Part shown: positions 35,705-45,019 of the stretch, piece by piece
How the letters are laid out: each line of letters starts with the position of its first letter
Position numbering within the stretch: position 1 is the first letter of the stretch
Assembly (NCBI RefSeq): GCF_032341175.1
Contig: NZ_CP135435.1
Span: forward strand, 3,596,001-3,660,000
Source of the DNA: Bacillus sp. DTU_2020_1000418_1_SI_GHA_SEK_038
Lineage (GTDB): Bacteria; Bacillota; Bacilli; Bacillales; Cytobacillaceae
DNA: 64,000 nt
Reading direction: 5' to 3'
Position numbers and translations under genes: made by a program
Notes under the pieces: model-generated
What the model saw: only the letters and a program-made list of their open reading frames with translations
Database searches by the model: none
What the model was told of the DNA's origin: nothing

Positions 35705-36091
35705 ATGACTCCCTATTTTACTTATGGACAAAATTTTTATTGTACTACATCTAATCAATTTTCCTATTACCCTTTCTACGGTATGCCCAATCGGCAATAT
35801 CCAACTGTAGACCCGGCGACCTTCATGAGCTCTGCAAAGGATATGGAGAATATTATGAGAGACGTCAGCCTATTATTAACAAAGATGGCTTCTTCCAGAA
35901 CCTTTTCATTTCAATTAATGAGTGCGGCACAAGCATCACAGCAGGACAAGGTTAGTACAATAATTAAATCAACTGGAATCAAACATATCCCAAAAGTTAG
36001 ATACACACCAGATGGATTGGTCTTAGAGTTTGAATCAGCCAATCAACTTCAAAACTGCTGTAGTTTATTATTAAAGTTAAGATGGAAGTAA
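35705..36091 (+). CDS. Small Tyr/Phe-rich protein, possibly spore-associated
   Basis: A 128-residue product. The N-terminal 35 residues are aromatic and Asn/Gln-rich (YFTYGQNFYCTTSNQFSYYP), as in coat-type proteins. The rest is an ordered domain (MENIMRDVSLLLTKMASSRTF, later VRYTPDGLVLEFESANQLQNC). AAGGGGG lies 9 nt before the ATG. I do not recognise it with certainty; a spore coat or spore surface role is a guess from composition. It is monocistronic. Confidence 0.65.
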   Translation: MTPYFTYGQNFYCTTSNQFSYYPFYGMPNRQYPTVDPATFMSSAKDMENIMRDVSLLLTKMASSRTFSFQLMSAAQASQQDKVSTIIKSTGIKHIPKVRYTPDGLVLEFESANQLQNCCSLLLKLRWK

Positions 36092-36177
36092 GGGAATATT
36101 CCCAATTGAGCGGCATGGACTTGGAGAAAACAGGGGGTATTACTCATTTTTTTAGCAGTCCCTTTAGGCCATAAAGA

Positions 36178-36200
36178 AAAGCTCTCTTAATGAGAGCTTT
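36178..36200 (-). terminator. Terminator of the GPY-rich protein gene
   Basis: AAAGCTCTC and GAGAGCTTT with a 5-nt loop; TTCTTTAT follows on the minus strand. Confidence 0.82.
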
Positions 36201-36231
36201 GATTTTTAGATTATACAGGATTCCAAACATT

Positions 36232-36453
36232 TTAATAATATGGCGGGAATCCAGAACCGCCATACGGTCCATATGGTCCATAGGCTCCATAGGGTCCAGG
36301 TCCATACGGCCCATACGGTACGAACGGTGGATAAATCGGGCGCGGATAAAATAATGCACTTCCGACTAAACCACCAAGTAAGCCGCCTATAAATGGAGCA
36401 GCGAAGAAGAATCCTCTCTCCCCGCGGTACGGTCTTCCTCTATAATAATACAT
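36232..36453 (-). CDS. Small Gly/Pro/Tyr-rich protein with hydrophobic core
   Basis: A 73-residue product: a basic aromatic N-terminus (YYYRGRPYRGERG), a glycine-rich hydrophobic stretch (FFFAAPFIGGLLGGLVGSALF, seen as about 15-35), then a low-complexity tail of PYGPYG-type repeats. It has a perfect AGGAGG ribosome site and a clean terminator, so it is real. The composition suggests a self-assembling surface or spore coat protein; the function is unknown. Confidence 0.75.
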   Translation of the reverse strand: MYYYRGRPYRGERGFFFAAPFIGGLLGGLVGSALFYPRPIYPPFVPYGPYGPGPYGAYGPYGPYGGSGFPPYY

Positions 36454-36529
36454 ATTGGGTAACCTCCTAATTTTTTTACCTACACTACTTAATATGCAAT
36501 TTCTGCAACTTTGAGTGGGCTTCTATTAG

Positions 36530-36715
36530 GTTAAGGAGAAACTGAAAAGAGTAAGACACTATTCGTAACCTCGGGAAGTGGCTTAAGCTGGAATCCAATT
36601 TCACTTCTGATGACCGCGAACACTGATTTTATGCCGGAGCGGGCATCTAACTCCACTTCTGGTGACCCTCCCAGCCGAATTTTCTCAAACACGGTCAACA
36701 TGAAGCACTTTTTTA
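36530..36715. repeat. Unexplained segment with repeated ACTTCTGRTGACC motif
   Basis: TTCACTTCTGATGACC (36600-36615) and TCCACTTCTGGTGACC (36652-36667) are direct repeats 52 bp apart, and GGGAAGTGG at 36574 is a related inverted word. The segment is more GC-rich than its flanks and holds an open minus-strand frame without a ribosome site. It looks like an intergenic repeat or the remains of a gene. Confidence 0.45.
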
Positions 36716-38146
36716 TTAATAAGCCTTCGCCCAATAAACTAGCTCCTTCGCTTCACGTCCACAGCAGACGCACTCAGATGAAACAACTTCTTGTTCAAAT
36801 GGGATACATCTTGAAGTAACGCTTGTTTCTTCTTTAATTTTTTCTTCACATTCAAGCTCTCCGCACCACATTGCTTTTACGAACCCTGATTTATTAGCGA
36901 ATGTATCTTTGAATTCATCATAAGTTGTAGCAACATATGTTTTTTGTTCGCGAAGCTCTTTTGCTTTATTATATAGATTTTGTTGAATGTCATCTAAAAT
37001 CTCTGTTAGCTTTGTCTCTAATTGATCCATGCTAACAATCAATTTTTCCCCAGTATCGCGGCGAGCAAGTACGACTTGGTTATTTTCGATATCCTTCGGG
37101 CCAACCTCTAAACGAAGTGGAACACCTTTCATTTCATATTCATTAAATTTCCAGCCTGGCTTTTTATCGCTTGCATCAATGCCCACACGTGCAAGCTTAG
37201 AAAGCTTCTCTTTTAAGTCATAGGCAAAATCAAGAACGCCTTCTTTATGTTGAGCAATTGGAACAATCATCACTTGTGTTGGAGCGGCTTTTGGCGGAAT
37301 CACAAGTCCTCTGTCATCTCCATGGACCATGATCATGGCTCCAATGATGCGGGTCGTTAATCCCCATGATGTTTGATGTACATATTGCTGTTTTCCTTCT
37401 TTATCTAAATATTGAATGTCAAACGCTTTCGCAAATCCATCTCCTAAATGATGAGATGTTCCAGATTGCAGTGCCTTTCCATCATGCATTAAGCTTTCAA
37501 TTGTGTACGTAAACTTAGCTCCTGCAAACTTTTCTTTATCAGTCTTTCTGCCCCTTACCACTGGTATAGCGAGGATATTTTCGCAAAGATCCGTATATAC
37601 ATCGAGCATTTGCTTTGTTTCTTCATGTGCGTCTTCATCCGTTGCATGACAAGTATGACCTTCTTGCCACTGGAATTCCATCGTACGCAGGAACGGTCTT
37701 GTTGTTTTTTCCCATCTCACAACGTTTGCCCATTGATTGTATAACTTTGGCAGATCACGATAAGAGTGGATAATATTACTATAATGCTCACAGAAAAGAA
37801 CTTCAGATGTAGGGCGAACAACTAAACGTTCTGTCAGCTCCTCTGATCCCCCGTGCGTTACCCAAGCTACCTCTGGAGCAAATCCTTCAACATGGTCTTT
37901 CTCCTTTTGAAGCAGGCTTTCTGGAATAAATAGCGGCATATACACATTTTCATGACCTGTATCTTTAATGCGCTGATCCAGTTCATTCTTAATATTCTCC
38001 CATAATGCATAACCGTAAGGGCGCATAATCATACATCCGCGCACACTTGAATAGTCGATTAAATCTGCCTTCGTTACAACATCTGTGTACCACTGGGCAA
38101 AATCATCATCCATTGCTGTAATATCTTTAACAAATTCTTTAGCCAT
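36716..38146 (-). CDS. proS: Prolyl-tRNA synthetase, archaeal/eukaryotic type
   Basis: Class II aminoacyl-tRNA synthetase that charges tRNA-Pro. The 476-residue size, the [17 protein letters not shown] motif 1 region, [16 protein letters not shown], and [18 protein letters not shown] (motif 2 area) identify the short archaeal-type ProRS, which lacks the inserted editing domain of the ~560-residue bacterial type. The zinc-binding C-terminal domain with Cys residues ([13 protein letters not shown]...[14 protein letters not shown]) ends in the typical Tyr. Expression is under a T-box leader. Many Bacillus strains carry this type as a second, T-box controlled enzyme. Confidence 0.95.
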   Translation of the reverse strand: MAKEFVKDITAMDDDFAQWYTDVVTKADLIDYSSVRGCMIMRPYGYALWENIKNELDQRIKDTGHENVYMPLFIPESLLQKEKDHVEGFAPEVAWVTHGGSEELTERLVVRPTSEVLFCEHYSNIIHSYRDLPKLYNQWANVVRWEKTTRPFLRTMEFQWQEGHTCHATDEDAHEETKQMLDVYTDLCENILAIPVVRGRKTDKEKFAGAKFTYTIESLMHDGKALQSGTSHHLGDGFAKAFDIQYLDKEGKQQYVHQTSWGLTTRIIGAMIMVHGDDRGLVIPPKAAPTQVMIVPIAQHKEGVLDFAYDLKEKLSKLARVGIDASDKKPGWKFNEYEMKGVPLRLEVGPKDIENNQVVLARRDTGEKLIVSMDQLETKLTEILDDIQQNLYNKAKELREQKTYVATTYDEFKDTFANKSGFVKAMWCGELECEEKIKEETSVTSRCIPFEQEVVSSECVCCGREAKELVYWAKAY

Positions 38147-38178
38147 TTTTTACACCTCTTTTTAATTTTGAGAGACAA

Positions 38179-38226
38179 GGGGACGGTTCTGATGTCTCAT
38201 TTAGCTGAGACACTAGAACCGTCTCC
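38179..38226. repeat. Hairpin repeat element between the proS T-box and the proS start
   Basis: GGGGACGGTTCTGATGTCTC and, after 8 nt, GAGACACTAGAACCGTCTCC form an almost perfect ~20-bp stem. It lies downstream of the T-box terminator and 33 bp upstream of the proS start, inside the untranslated leader. The GGGGACGGTTCT/GTCTC wording resembles a common short dispersed repeat of Bacillaceae genomes, by memory only. Confidence 0.7.
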
Positions 38227-38238
38227 CTATCCCTTATT

Positions 38239-38470
38239 AAAAAAAGCTATACTTCAAATTAGGGACCAATGCATGGCGGTACCACCCTAATTTAAAGCAT
38301 AGCTTTACTCTCGAATCATGATAACGGATTTGGGCCCGCTTGTATCTTCATTAATATCCGATACAGAACTCAGAGGCAGGTTCAAGTGGCCGTTTATAGA
38401 AGCCTTTCAGCAAATGGCTTCCTCTCTAAGATAAACTAGAATCACTTTACTAATCCTCGTCAATGTATTT
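38239..38470 (-). ncRNA. T-box leader (proline) of proS
   Basis: On the minus strand the leader contains the invariant T-box AGGGTGGTACCGC (38288-38276) that pairs with the uncharged tRNA acceptor end. It is followed by a long terminator stem (AAATTAGGG/CCCTAATTT and AAAGCTATGCTT/AAGTATAGCTTT) with TTTTTTT. Stem I has the distal hairpin GAAGCC...GGCTTC, and TTGAACCTGCC places CCT (Pro) at 38380-38378 as the specifier codon. Uncharged tRNA-Pro should relieve termination. Confidence 0.93.
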
Positions 38471-38485
38471 ACTCTATTTTTGGAA

Positions 38486-38514
38486 ATTATATAAATAAAA
38501 CGATCTAATGTCAA
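38486..38514 (-). promoter_or_regulatory. Promoter of the proS T-box leader
   Basis: On the minus strand TTGACA (38514-38509), 17-bp spacer, TATAAT (38491-38486): a consensus sigma-A promoter. Confidence 0.92.
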
Positions 38515-38526
38515 ATTTAATGATGA

Positions 38527-38554
38527 ACCCCCTCAGCCACTGGGCCAAAGGGGT
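38527..38554 (-). terminator. Hairpin after ald
   Basis: ACCCC...GGGGT with an inner GGCC/GGC pairing, 23 bp after the ald stop on the minus strand. The T run is weak. Confidence 0.55.
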
Positions 38555-38576
38555 AACATTCATTTCTTAATATATC

Positions 38577-39692
38577 TTAGTTTTCGAAAGCTTGATCAAC
38601 AGACACATACTCGTAGCCAAGGTCTTTAGCAACTGCTTGGTAAGTAACATGTCCGTTAAGAACGTTAACACCAAGCTTTAACGATGCGTTGTCTTCAACT
38701 GCTTTCTTAACACCTTTGTTAGCAATTTGTAAAGCATAGTTGATTGTAACGTTTGTAAGTGCAATTGTAGAAGTTCTAGGAACAGCACCAGGCATGTTAG
38801 CAACAGCATAGTGAACAACGCCGTGCTTTTCATATGTTGGGTTGTCATGAGTTGTAATATGGTCAACTGTTTCGAAGATTCCGCCTTGGTCAACAGCCAC
38901 GTCAATAACAACTGAACCAGGAGCCATTGTCTTAACCATTTCTTCAGTTACTAATTTAGGAGCTTTAGCACCTGGAATTAGAACAGCACCAACTACAAGG
39001 TCACTTTCTTTAACTGCTTGAGCAATGTTGAATGGGTTAGACATTAATGTTTGGATACTGTTGCCGAAAATATCATCTAATTGGCGAAGACGCTCAGGGC
39101 TAAGGTCGATAATTGTAACTTGAGCACCAAGACCGATTGCCATTTTCGCAGCATTAATACCAACTACTCCACCGCCGACAATTGTAACTTTTCCGCGTGA
39201 TACGCCTGGAACTCCTGCAAGAAGGATTCCTTTTCCGCCGTTTGTCTTTTGTAAGAATTGTGCGCCAATTTGAGTTGCCATACGGCCAGCAACTTCACTC
39301 ATTGGTGTAAGCAATGGCAATGTACGATTCACTTCTACTGTTTCATATGCAATCGCAGTAACGCCTGTTTCTATTAAAGCTTTAGCTAATTCAGGCTCAG
39401 CTGCTAAGTGTAAATAAGTGAATAATACTAATCCCTTACGGAAATATGTATATTCAGACTCAAGCGGTTCTTTAACCTTCATAACCATTTCTGCAGCCCA
39501 TGCTTCAGCAGCTGTAGGAACGATTTCGGCTCCAACCTCTTTATAATCTTCGTTTGTGAAGCCGCTTCCAAGGCCTGCATCTGATTCTACTAATACTTGA
39601 TGACCCGCTTTAACAAGTGTATATACACTAGCTGGTGTTGCAGCCACACGGTTTTCATTGTTTTTTATTTCTTTTGGTACCCCAATAATCAT
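38577..39692 (-). CDS. ald: Alanine dehydrogenase
   Basis: NAD-dependent oxidative deamination of L-alanine to pyruvate and ammonia, used for alanine catabolism during growth and sporulation. The 371-residue protein has the expected length. It starts [20 protein letters not shown] with substrate-binding Arg15, and has [12 protein letters not shown] with Lys at about 75, the NAD fold [22 protein letters not shown] (viewed around 168-189), and the catalytic Asp region near [12 protein letters not shown] (about 263-274). It is divergent from racA. Confidence 0.96.
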   Translation of the reverse strand: MIIGVPKEIKNNENRVAATPASVYTLVKAGHQVLVESDAGLGSGFTNEDYKEVGAEIVPTAAEAWAAEMVMKVKEPLESEYTYFRKGLVLFTYLHLAAEPELAKALIETGVTAIAYETVEVNRTLPLLTPMSEVAGRMATQIGAQFLQKTNGGKGILLAGVPGVSRGKVTIVGGGVVGINAAKMAIGLGAQVTIIDLSPERLRQLDDIFGNSIQTLMSNPFNIAQAVKESDLVVGAVLIPGAKAPKLVTEEMVKTMAPGSVVIDVAVDQGGIFETVDHITTHDNPTYEKHGVVHYAVANMPGAVPRTSTIALTNVTINYALQIANKGVKKAVEDNASLKLGVNVLNGHVTYQAVAKDLGYEYVSVDQAFEN

Positions 39693-39976
39693 AGAAAATA
39701 TTCCCCTTTCCTAACATTCAAAAAATTATAAGCACCTTAAGTATAATAACTGAATTCAGATTAATCAACATTATTCGAGCACTTGTAATTAATTCGTTAG
39801 TTTTTGCAGTATTCCGATAACTACTTACTTTAAATCACCCTTTATCCATTAATAGATAATGATAAAAATGATGTAGCATCTCCACTTTCTTTGCCGAATA
39901 TAAACTAGTTTTGTCATATGGGAAGGAGTTTATTTTTATTGGAAGAATTCATAAATTAATGAAGGAGGGGATCAGT

Positions 39977-40504
39977 GTGAATACAAGTGCTGTTGCAAAG
40001 TTGTTAGGGGTTTCGCCAAGCACAGTACAGCGTTGGGTAAGACAGCTGGGGCTCCAAATGGAACGGAACGAGCTTGGTCATTATTTGTTCAAGGAAGAAG
40101 ATATTCAAATGCTTAAACACGTTCAAGATCAGCTTAATAAAGGGATTATTCTGCAGAATGTAACTGTAAGCGAAGGGAAGCCAAGGAAAGGAAGTATAAA
40201 AACAACCGTGAATATCAGTGACAAATCTACTGAAAAGCTACTGGAGAAAGTCGAGCTGCTGGAACAAAGATTAAACGGGAAAGCGGATGATGTGGTAACC
40301 TATCAGCTGCTGCAGCACCGCCGTGAGATTGAGGATCTCCAAGGCATTATTAAGAATTTAACTGAACGGATCGAAACACTTGAAAATAAGCAGAGCAGTC
40401 TAAAAAAAGGGCTGCCCCCAGAAAGTCTATTAATATTTGATAAAGAAAAGCCCAAAGAAAAATTAAAAAGAAAAAATATTATTACATCCCTTTTTGGATT
40501 TTAG
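39977..40504 (+). CDS. racA: RacA-like chromosome anchoring protein
   Basis: A 175-residue protein with an N-terminal MerR-type winged helix (VNTSAVAKLLGVSPSTVQRWV, about 1-60, including ERNELGHYLFKEEDI) and a coiled coil at about 95-150 (STEKLLEKVELLEQRL, RREIEDLQGIIKNLTERIE). In B. subtilis RacA binds near the origin and fixes the chromosome to the cell pole via DivIVA during sporulation. GTG 39977 is chosen because GGAGGGG precedes it and it aligns with the RacA N-terminus; a longer frame begins at 39911. The C-terminus is basic and ends ITSLFGF. Confidence 0.85.
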   Translation: MNTSAVAKLLGVSPSTVQRWVRQLGLQMERNELGHYLFKEEDIQMLKHVQDQLNKGIILQNVTVSEGKPRKGSIKTTVNISDKSTEKLLEKVELLEQRLNGKADDVVTYQLLQHRREIEDLQGIIKNLTERIETLENKQSSLKKGLPPESLLIFDKEKPKEKLKRKNIITSLFGF

Positions 40505-40541
40505 GTTAAGCGAAAGAATCGCTTAACCTATTCATTAAAAA
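40502..40541 (+). terminator. Terminator of racA
   Basis: TAGGTTAAGCGA (40502-40513) and TCGCTTAACCTA (40519-40530) overlap the racA stop codon; the sequence after it, TTCATTAAAA, is only moderately T-rich. Confidence 0.7.
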
Positions 40542-40550
40542 AGGAGACTC

Positions 40551-40575
40551 GGGTCAAGGGAACATTCCTTGACCC
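40551..40575 (-). terminator. Hairpin after pepA
   Basis: GGGTCAAGG and CCTTGACCC with a 7-nt loop, 26 bp beyond the pepA stop. There is no T run on the minus strand. Confidence 0.5.
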
Positions 40576-40601
40576 ATTTCCATTCAGACTGGAGAAGTGT
40601 C

Positions 40602-42101
40602 CTATACTTCAAATCTTTCAACAAGCAGAGCCAGTGTACGTACCATTACGCCTGTTGCACCGGATGGGCCAAGATTATGTTCTTTGCGAGTCGTTGCTGT
40701 TCCAGCGATGTCAAGGTGCACCCAAGGTGTACCTTCAGCAAATTCTCCCACAAACCCTCCTCCCATAATTGCATGTCCTTCTCGTCCTGGAGAGTTATTT
40801 AAATCAGCAATCTTGCTGCTTCTTATTCTTTGTTTATCCTTTTCAAACAACGGGAGTCTCCAGATAGGCTCTCCTGCTTCATATGATGCTTCAAGTACTT
40901 GTTCCCATAGTGCTTCATTATTAGTTAAGGCACCTGTCGTTTCATTTCCGAGAGCAACAATGACTCCTCCCGTTAATGTCGCAACATCCACTAAATAGTT
41001 AGCCCCATGAAACTTCGCATACGTTACCGCGTCTGCTAAAGCAAGGCGGCCTTCAGCATCTGTATTTAGCACTTCAATCGTTTTGCCGCTCATAGAGGTG
41101 ATGACATCATCAGGCTTAAGCGCATTTCCGCTAATCATGTTGTCAGTTGAAGGGATAACCGCGACAACATTCTGTTCTGGCCTAAGCTCACCTATAATTT
41201 CCATAGCTCCAAGAACAGCAGCGGCACCGCCCATATCCGATTTCATGCCAACAATTCCATCTTTAGGCTTAATTGAATAGCCTCCTGTATCGAATGTAAT
41301 ACCTTTTCCGACTAAACCAATGACGTCCTTCCATTCTTCTTTCCCTTGATATTTGAGGACAATCATTTTAGGAGGTTCAACAGAGCCTTGGTTAACTGCT
41401 AATAAAGCTCCCATGCCGAGCTTAAGCATATCTTCCTTTTCAAGGATTTCTGCTTCAAAGTCATATTTAGCCGCTAATTCTAAAGCATAGTTGGCCATAT
41501 CTGTAGCAGTCAGCATATTGCCCGGCAGATTAACAAGAGTCCGGGCTGAATTCGTTGCTTTACCATATGTATAGCCGACCGTTAAAGCTGCTTTAATTTC
41601 CTCTTCCTCTAAAGAATCGCTATATACAGTAACGTGCTCAATGGCTTTTTCAGGCTCATTCGATTTTTGTTTATAGCCTGCGAAGGAATACGTTGATAAT
41701 GTAAGTGCTTCACCTACAGCGTGTGCTGCATCTAATGCATCTACATTCTCGTTTACTAATGATGGGAGAAGCACTGCTGCATCCAGAAGCTTATCTGCTT
41801 TTACAGCTTTAAACGTTTTCCCAAGCGCCTCACGCAAACTTTCAAAGCTATAATCAGTTTCGCGGCCAAGACCGACCACATATAATCTTTTTGCCCCGAT
41901 TTTCCCAAATGTATGTACTTTTGAAACAGCCTTCTTCTTAGCAGATAAATCACCGTTTCTGACAAGATCTGTTAATTGGCCGCCAAATTCATTGTCCAGA
42001 CTCGAAAGAACTCCATCGAATTTATTGGGCTTTTCGAAAATTCCAAGGATGAGGCATTCATGTTCTTTTGCATAATTTAATTCCTTTAATACTGTAAACA
42101 T
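40602..42101 (-). CDS. pepA: Leucyl aminopeptidase (M17)
   Basis: A two-metal cytosolic aminopeptidase that removes N-terminal residues from peptides. The 499-residue protein carries the family signature [13 protein letters not shown] (about 345-357), plus [15 protein letters not shown] (metal Asp/Lys, about 265-279) and [14 protein letters not shown] (about 286-299). The N-terminal macrodomain-like half is present, so it is full length. The ATG has GGAGGTGG upstream. It corresponds to B. subtilis yuiE by context. Confidence 0.94.
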   Translation of the reverse strand: MFTVLKELNYAKEHECLILGIFEKPNKFDGVLSSLDNEFGGQLTDLVRNGDLSAKKKAVSKVHTFGKIGAKRLYVVGLGRETDYSFESLREALGKTFKAVKADKLLDAAVLLPSLVNENVDALDAAHAVGEALTLSTYSFAGYKQKSNEPEKAIEHVTVYSDSLEEEEIKAALTVGYTYGKATNSARTLVNLPGNMLTATDMANYALELAAKYDFEAEILEKEDMLKLGMGALLAVNQGSVEPPKMIVLKYQGKEEWKDVIGLVGKGITFDTGGYSIKPKDGIVGMKSDMGGAAAVLGAMEIIGELRPEQNVVAVIPSTDNMISGNALKPDDVITSMSGKTIEVLNTDAEGRLALADAVTYAKFHGANYLVDVATLTGGVIVALGNETTGALTNNEALWEQVLEASYEAGEPIWRLPLFEKDKQRIRSSKIADLNNSPGREGHAIMGGGFVGEFAEGTPWVHLDIAGTATTRKEHNLGPSGATGVMVRTLALLVERFEV

Positions 42102-42161
42102 ATTTCCACCTCCATATTTGATGCTCTCATTATAGCGAAAAAAGGAAATTATTTCGACTAT

Positions 42162-42539
42162 CTAATCATTTAATAACAGTATTAATTGTGGTAATTTGGG
42201 AAGAGTACCAACTTCTTCAAAGGGAACTCTATCAATATCCTGTGGAAAAAGTGCAAGACATTTCTCAATAAATGAATAGACCTGTTCAAGATCAATCCCC
42301 CAATGCATTGGGCGATAATCCTGTAAATAATCATGTGCGGCCTTCATCATAAGCCTTGCACCTTTAATATTGCCGTATTCATAATGATAAATCGCTACAC
42401 TCATTTGCAGCAGCCCTTTAAAAAATAAATTTCCCTTATCAGTCATCCACATTTCTTCAAGAAGATCATGGCAAGTATAGTAATCCCCTTCGTTAAACTT
42501 GATAAAAAACTCATAATATTCTAGTGGGTAATCCTGCAT
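42162..42539 (-). CDS. DUF309 family protein
   Basis: A 125-residue all-helical protein of the DUF309 family, recognised by EFFIKFNEGDYYTCHDLLEEMWM (about 10-32, with the conserved His and Glu-Glu-x-Trp) and FFKGLLQMSVAIYHYEYGN. The His/Glu pattern suggests a metal site, but the function is unknown. ATG 42539 follows AAGGGAG by 8 nt; a GTG at 42548 overlaps the ribosome site. Confidence 0.85.
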   Translation of the reverse strand: MQDYPLEYYEFFIKFNEGDYYTCHDLLEEMWMTDKGNLFFKGLLQMSVAIYHYEYGNIKGARLMMKAAHDYLQDYRPMHWGIDLEQVYSFIEKCLALFPQDIDRVPFEEVGTLPKLPQLILLLND

Positions 42540-42735
42540 TCGAATCACTCCCTTGTAAGAGATTTACATAAACTATACATTTCCCCTCCGCTTTTCCTTC
42601 TAAAACCATTGCACTATCAGAAAATTATTATTATCATTTTAACAAAAGGATTTAATTCTGCGCAAAGTTGTCGAAATTTTTCTAAAAAATCTGTAGAGTT
42701 AAATATGTTTCCTTTGTTTAAAAGGTGGTTAATAA

Positions 42736-43212
42736 ATGGATTTATTATTGAATTTTCCTCTTTGGTCAGCCATTGCGGCTATCTTCTTTGCTCAATTTGT
42801 TAAAGTCCCGATTCACTTTATTGCTACAAGGAAGGTTAATTGGGCATTGCTTACGAGCACAGGCGGGATGCCAAGCTCTCACTCTGCAGCCGTAACCGCA
42901 CTTTCAACTGGTGTTGCGCTAGAAACGGGTTTAGACTCACCAGTGTTTGCAATTTCTGCTGTATTTGCCATAATCACAATGTTTGATGCGACAGGAGTTC
43001 GTAGACAAGCAGGAGAACAAGCCATTGTATTAAATCAATTAATGTCAGATTTTAACCATTTTGTGGAAGAAGCAAAGGTTTGGCAAAAAAAAGGTGAACA
43101 AGAGAAAAGGAAGGAATTAAAGGAATTGCTTGGCCATAAACCAATAGAAGTTTTTTTTGGCGGCTTAACCGGCATTCTGTTAACACTTTTTCTACATTAT
43201 ATTATTTCTTAA
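42736..43212 (+). CDS. yuiD: YuiD, divergent PAP2-family membrane protein
   Basis: A 158-residue membrane protein of the DUF212/divergent PAP2 family. It has about four helices; the STGGMPSSHSAAVTAL motif (about 41-56) includes the Ser-x-Ser-His-Ser typical of PAP2 phosphatases. FDATGVRRQAGEQAIVLNQL is diagnostic of this family. A lipid phosphatase role is possible but unproven. AAAGGTGG precedes the ATG. Confidence 0.9.
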   Translation: MDLLLNFPLWSAIAAIFFAQFVKVPIHFIATRKVNWALLTSTGGMPSSHSAAVTALSTGVALETGLDSPVFAISAVFAIITMFDATGVRRQAGEQAIVLNQLMSDFNHFVEEAKVWQKKGEQEKRKELKELLGHKPIEVFFGGLTGILLTLFLHYIIS

Positions 43213-43251
43213 TAAATATCTGCTTAATGTTAATCAAAAGGTGTGAATTCA

Positions 43252-44040
43252 TTGAGAATCGTTTCTATATGTCCAAGTAATACAGAGCTAGTGGAATATT
43301 TAGGTTTAACTCATCTTCTTGTAGGGGTTGATGATTTTTCTGACTGGCCAGAACAAATTAAGCATTTGCCCCGGCTAGGGCCAGATTTATCGATTCATAT
43401 GGATAAAGTGGAAGAGTTGCAGCCAGATTTAGTTCTGGCATCTTTGAGTGTGCCTGGGATGGAAAAAAACATTGAAGAATTAGAGAAAAGAAACATCCCC
43501 CATATCATTCTAAATCCACAAAGCCTAAAAGATATTGAAAATGATTTAATTATTACCGCAAAAGCATTAGCTCAGCCTGAGGCCGGCGAAAAAGCTTCTT
43601 CGGTATTCCAATCACAAATCGAAGAATTAATAAAGATAGCAGCGAATATAGAGAAAAAGCCTTCTCTTTATTGGGAATGGTGGCCGAAGCCTGTCTTTAC
43701 CCCAGGTCAAGTCAATTGGCTAACAGAAATTAGTCAACTTGCTGGAGCAGTTAACTTATTTAAAGATGTAGAATTGGCGAGTGTTCAAACAGATTGGGAT
43801 GATGTATATCGCCGAAACCCCGATTATATTTGCCTTGCATGGGTTGGTGTTCGGAAGGAAAAAGTCAATCCTGATATAGTTAGGAAAAGACCGAAATGGG
43901 ATCAGTTGGACGCTGTTCGAAATCAGCATATACTCGTTTTGGAGGAAGAACTATACTGCAGGCCATCTCCCCGTTTGATTGAAGGAGCGATTAGGCTTGC
44001 GAAAAAAATTCATCCTGAAGCTTATGCATCTATTCAATAG
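43252..44040 (+). CDS. Cobalamin-binding-like periplasmic-binding fold protein without signal peptide
   Basis: A 262-residue protein of the BtuF/FhuD type (PF01497 fold): RIVSICPSNTELVEYLGL at the start, GPDLSIHMDKVEELQPDLVLASL, then WPKPVFTPGQVNWLTEISQLAGAVNLF and PSPRLIEGA near the end. It lacks a signal peptide or lipobox, so it is probably cytoplasmic, and there is no ABC transporter nearby. TTG 43252 is chosen because AAAGGTG lies 8 nt upstream; GTG 43243 overlaps it. Corrinoid or metal-complex binding is inferred from the family. Confidence 0.75.
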   Translation: MRIVSICPSNTELVEYLGLTHLLVGVDDFSDWPEQIKHLPRLGPDLSIHMDKVEELQPDLVLASLSVPGMEKNIEELEKRNIPHIILNPQSLKDIENDLIITAKALAQPEAGEKASSVFQSQIEELIKIAANIEKKPSLYWEWWPKPVFTPGQVNWLTEISQLAGAVNLFKDVELASVQTDWDDVYRRNPDYICLAWVGVRKEKVNPDIVRKRPKWDQLDAVRNQHILVLEEELYCRPSPRLIEGAIRLAKKIHPEAYASIQ

Positions 44041-44065
44041 ACCGCAAAAAAGGCAGTTATAAAAA

Positions 44066-44103
44066 ACAGGCAAATTCGTTTTTAATGAATTTGCCTGTAC
44101 TTT
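44066..44103. terminator. Bidirectional terminator between 44040 and yuiC
   Basis: ACAGGCAAATTC and GAATTTGCCTGT, a 12-bp stem; ACTTTTT follows on the plus strand and TTTTTTATAA on the minus strand. Confidence 0.9.
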
Positions 44104-44820
44104 TTATTTTCGCTCTGATTTAATATATTGTTGACGAAAAACCTGCATGGATTCATTTTCATTTAAAGCATGTAATTCTTCTTCTGTAAGAGTTCCGTCA
44201 CCCATCTCAACAACATAAACATCAATTGTCTTTTTTCCCCATTCATTATAAACATCATCAACTGTTTCAAAATATAGGTCAACCTTATTTCCTTTTATCG
44301 CTCCACCTTTGTCAGCAACGACTCCATACCCATAATCAGGAACAAAAATAATCGTTCCAATTGGGAATACATTCAAATCGGCTGCCACTGTTGAATACAA
44401 ATCTCTTTTCACCTTCACGCCTGAATATGTAATACCGAATCCAGGATGACCAGGATTTTTTCCTGTTGATTCATAGAAAGCGGTATAGCCCGTAGCTATT
44501 ACCTTTTTCACCGGATATTGTGACCAATCAATAGCTTCCTCTAATTTTGGCGGCGTTCCAGATACCGCTCGGCTAGAGGATATTTTTAAATCTACATTTA
44601 CAATCTGCTTTAAATATTTATAGGCGATTCCCACACTCTTAAATGTATGACTAAAAGGATGGTCATCCGAATTCTTACTTTGACGAAAATCATCACTATT
44701 AAAATAATTGACAATAGATTTAGCCTGTACTCCAGATATGGATTGAAAGGTTGTTAATAATGCTGCTAAAAACAAAGTTGACATTACTAAACGTCTTGTC
44801 CAAGTTTTAATTCTATTCAT
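44104..44820 (-). CDS. yuiC: 3D-domain cell-wall protein (YuiC-like)
   Basis: A 238-residue exported protein. An N-terminal signal/anchor (about 10-33, [23 protein letters not shown]) is followed by a C-terminal 3D domain (about 108-205) with [19 protein letters not shown] and the three conserved aspartates in [25 protein letters not shown]. The 3D domain is shared with resuscitation/stationary-phase survival muralytic enzymes related to MltA. Its likely role is cleavage of peptidoglycan glycan strands. A 24-nt leader with GGGAGGAG lies before the ATG. Confidence 0.88.
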   Translation of the reverse strand: MNRIKTWTRRLVMSTLFLAALLTTFQSISGVQAKSIVNYFNSDDFRQSKNSDDHPFSHTFKSVGIAYKYLKQIVNVDLKISSSRAVSGTPPKLEEAIDWSQYPVKKVIATGYTAFYESTGKNPGHPGFGITYSGVKVKRDLYSTVAADLNVFPIGTIIFVPDYGYGVVADKGGAIKGNKVDLYFETVDDVYNEWGKKTIDVYVVEMGDGTLTEEELHALNENESMQVFRQQYIKSERK

Positions 44821-44975
44821 TTAAATTTTCACTCCTCCCAAGAATATTCATTTCCAACTTTCATGAGAATATTCACAGAAGAGCCAAAAAAATAAATTAA
44901 ATTATCTGAAAAAAGACTTTTATGATCCAAAAAGCCTGAATTATATAGGTTTTTCTTGATTTTTTTCAAATAAAA

Positions 44976-45000
44976 AAATCCCTGCTCAATACAGAGATTT
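44976..45000 (-). terminator. Terminator of yuiB
   Basis: AAATCCCTG and CAGAGATTT (one mismatch) with a 7-nt loop; a T-rich stretch follows on the minus strand. Confidence 0.7.
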
Positions 45001-45019
45001 CCTACTCATAGAAATTAGT

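Noticed and set aside
36531..36734. 67-codon minus-strand frame before the GPY gene
   Set aside because: It overlaps the proS 3' end and has no convincing ribosome site; the repeats in it suggest a non-coding element.
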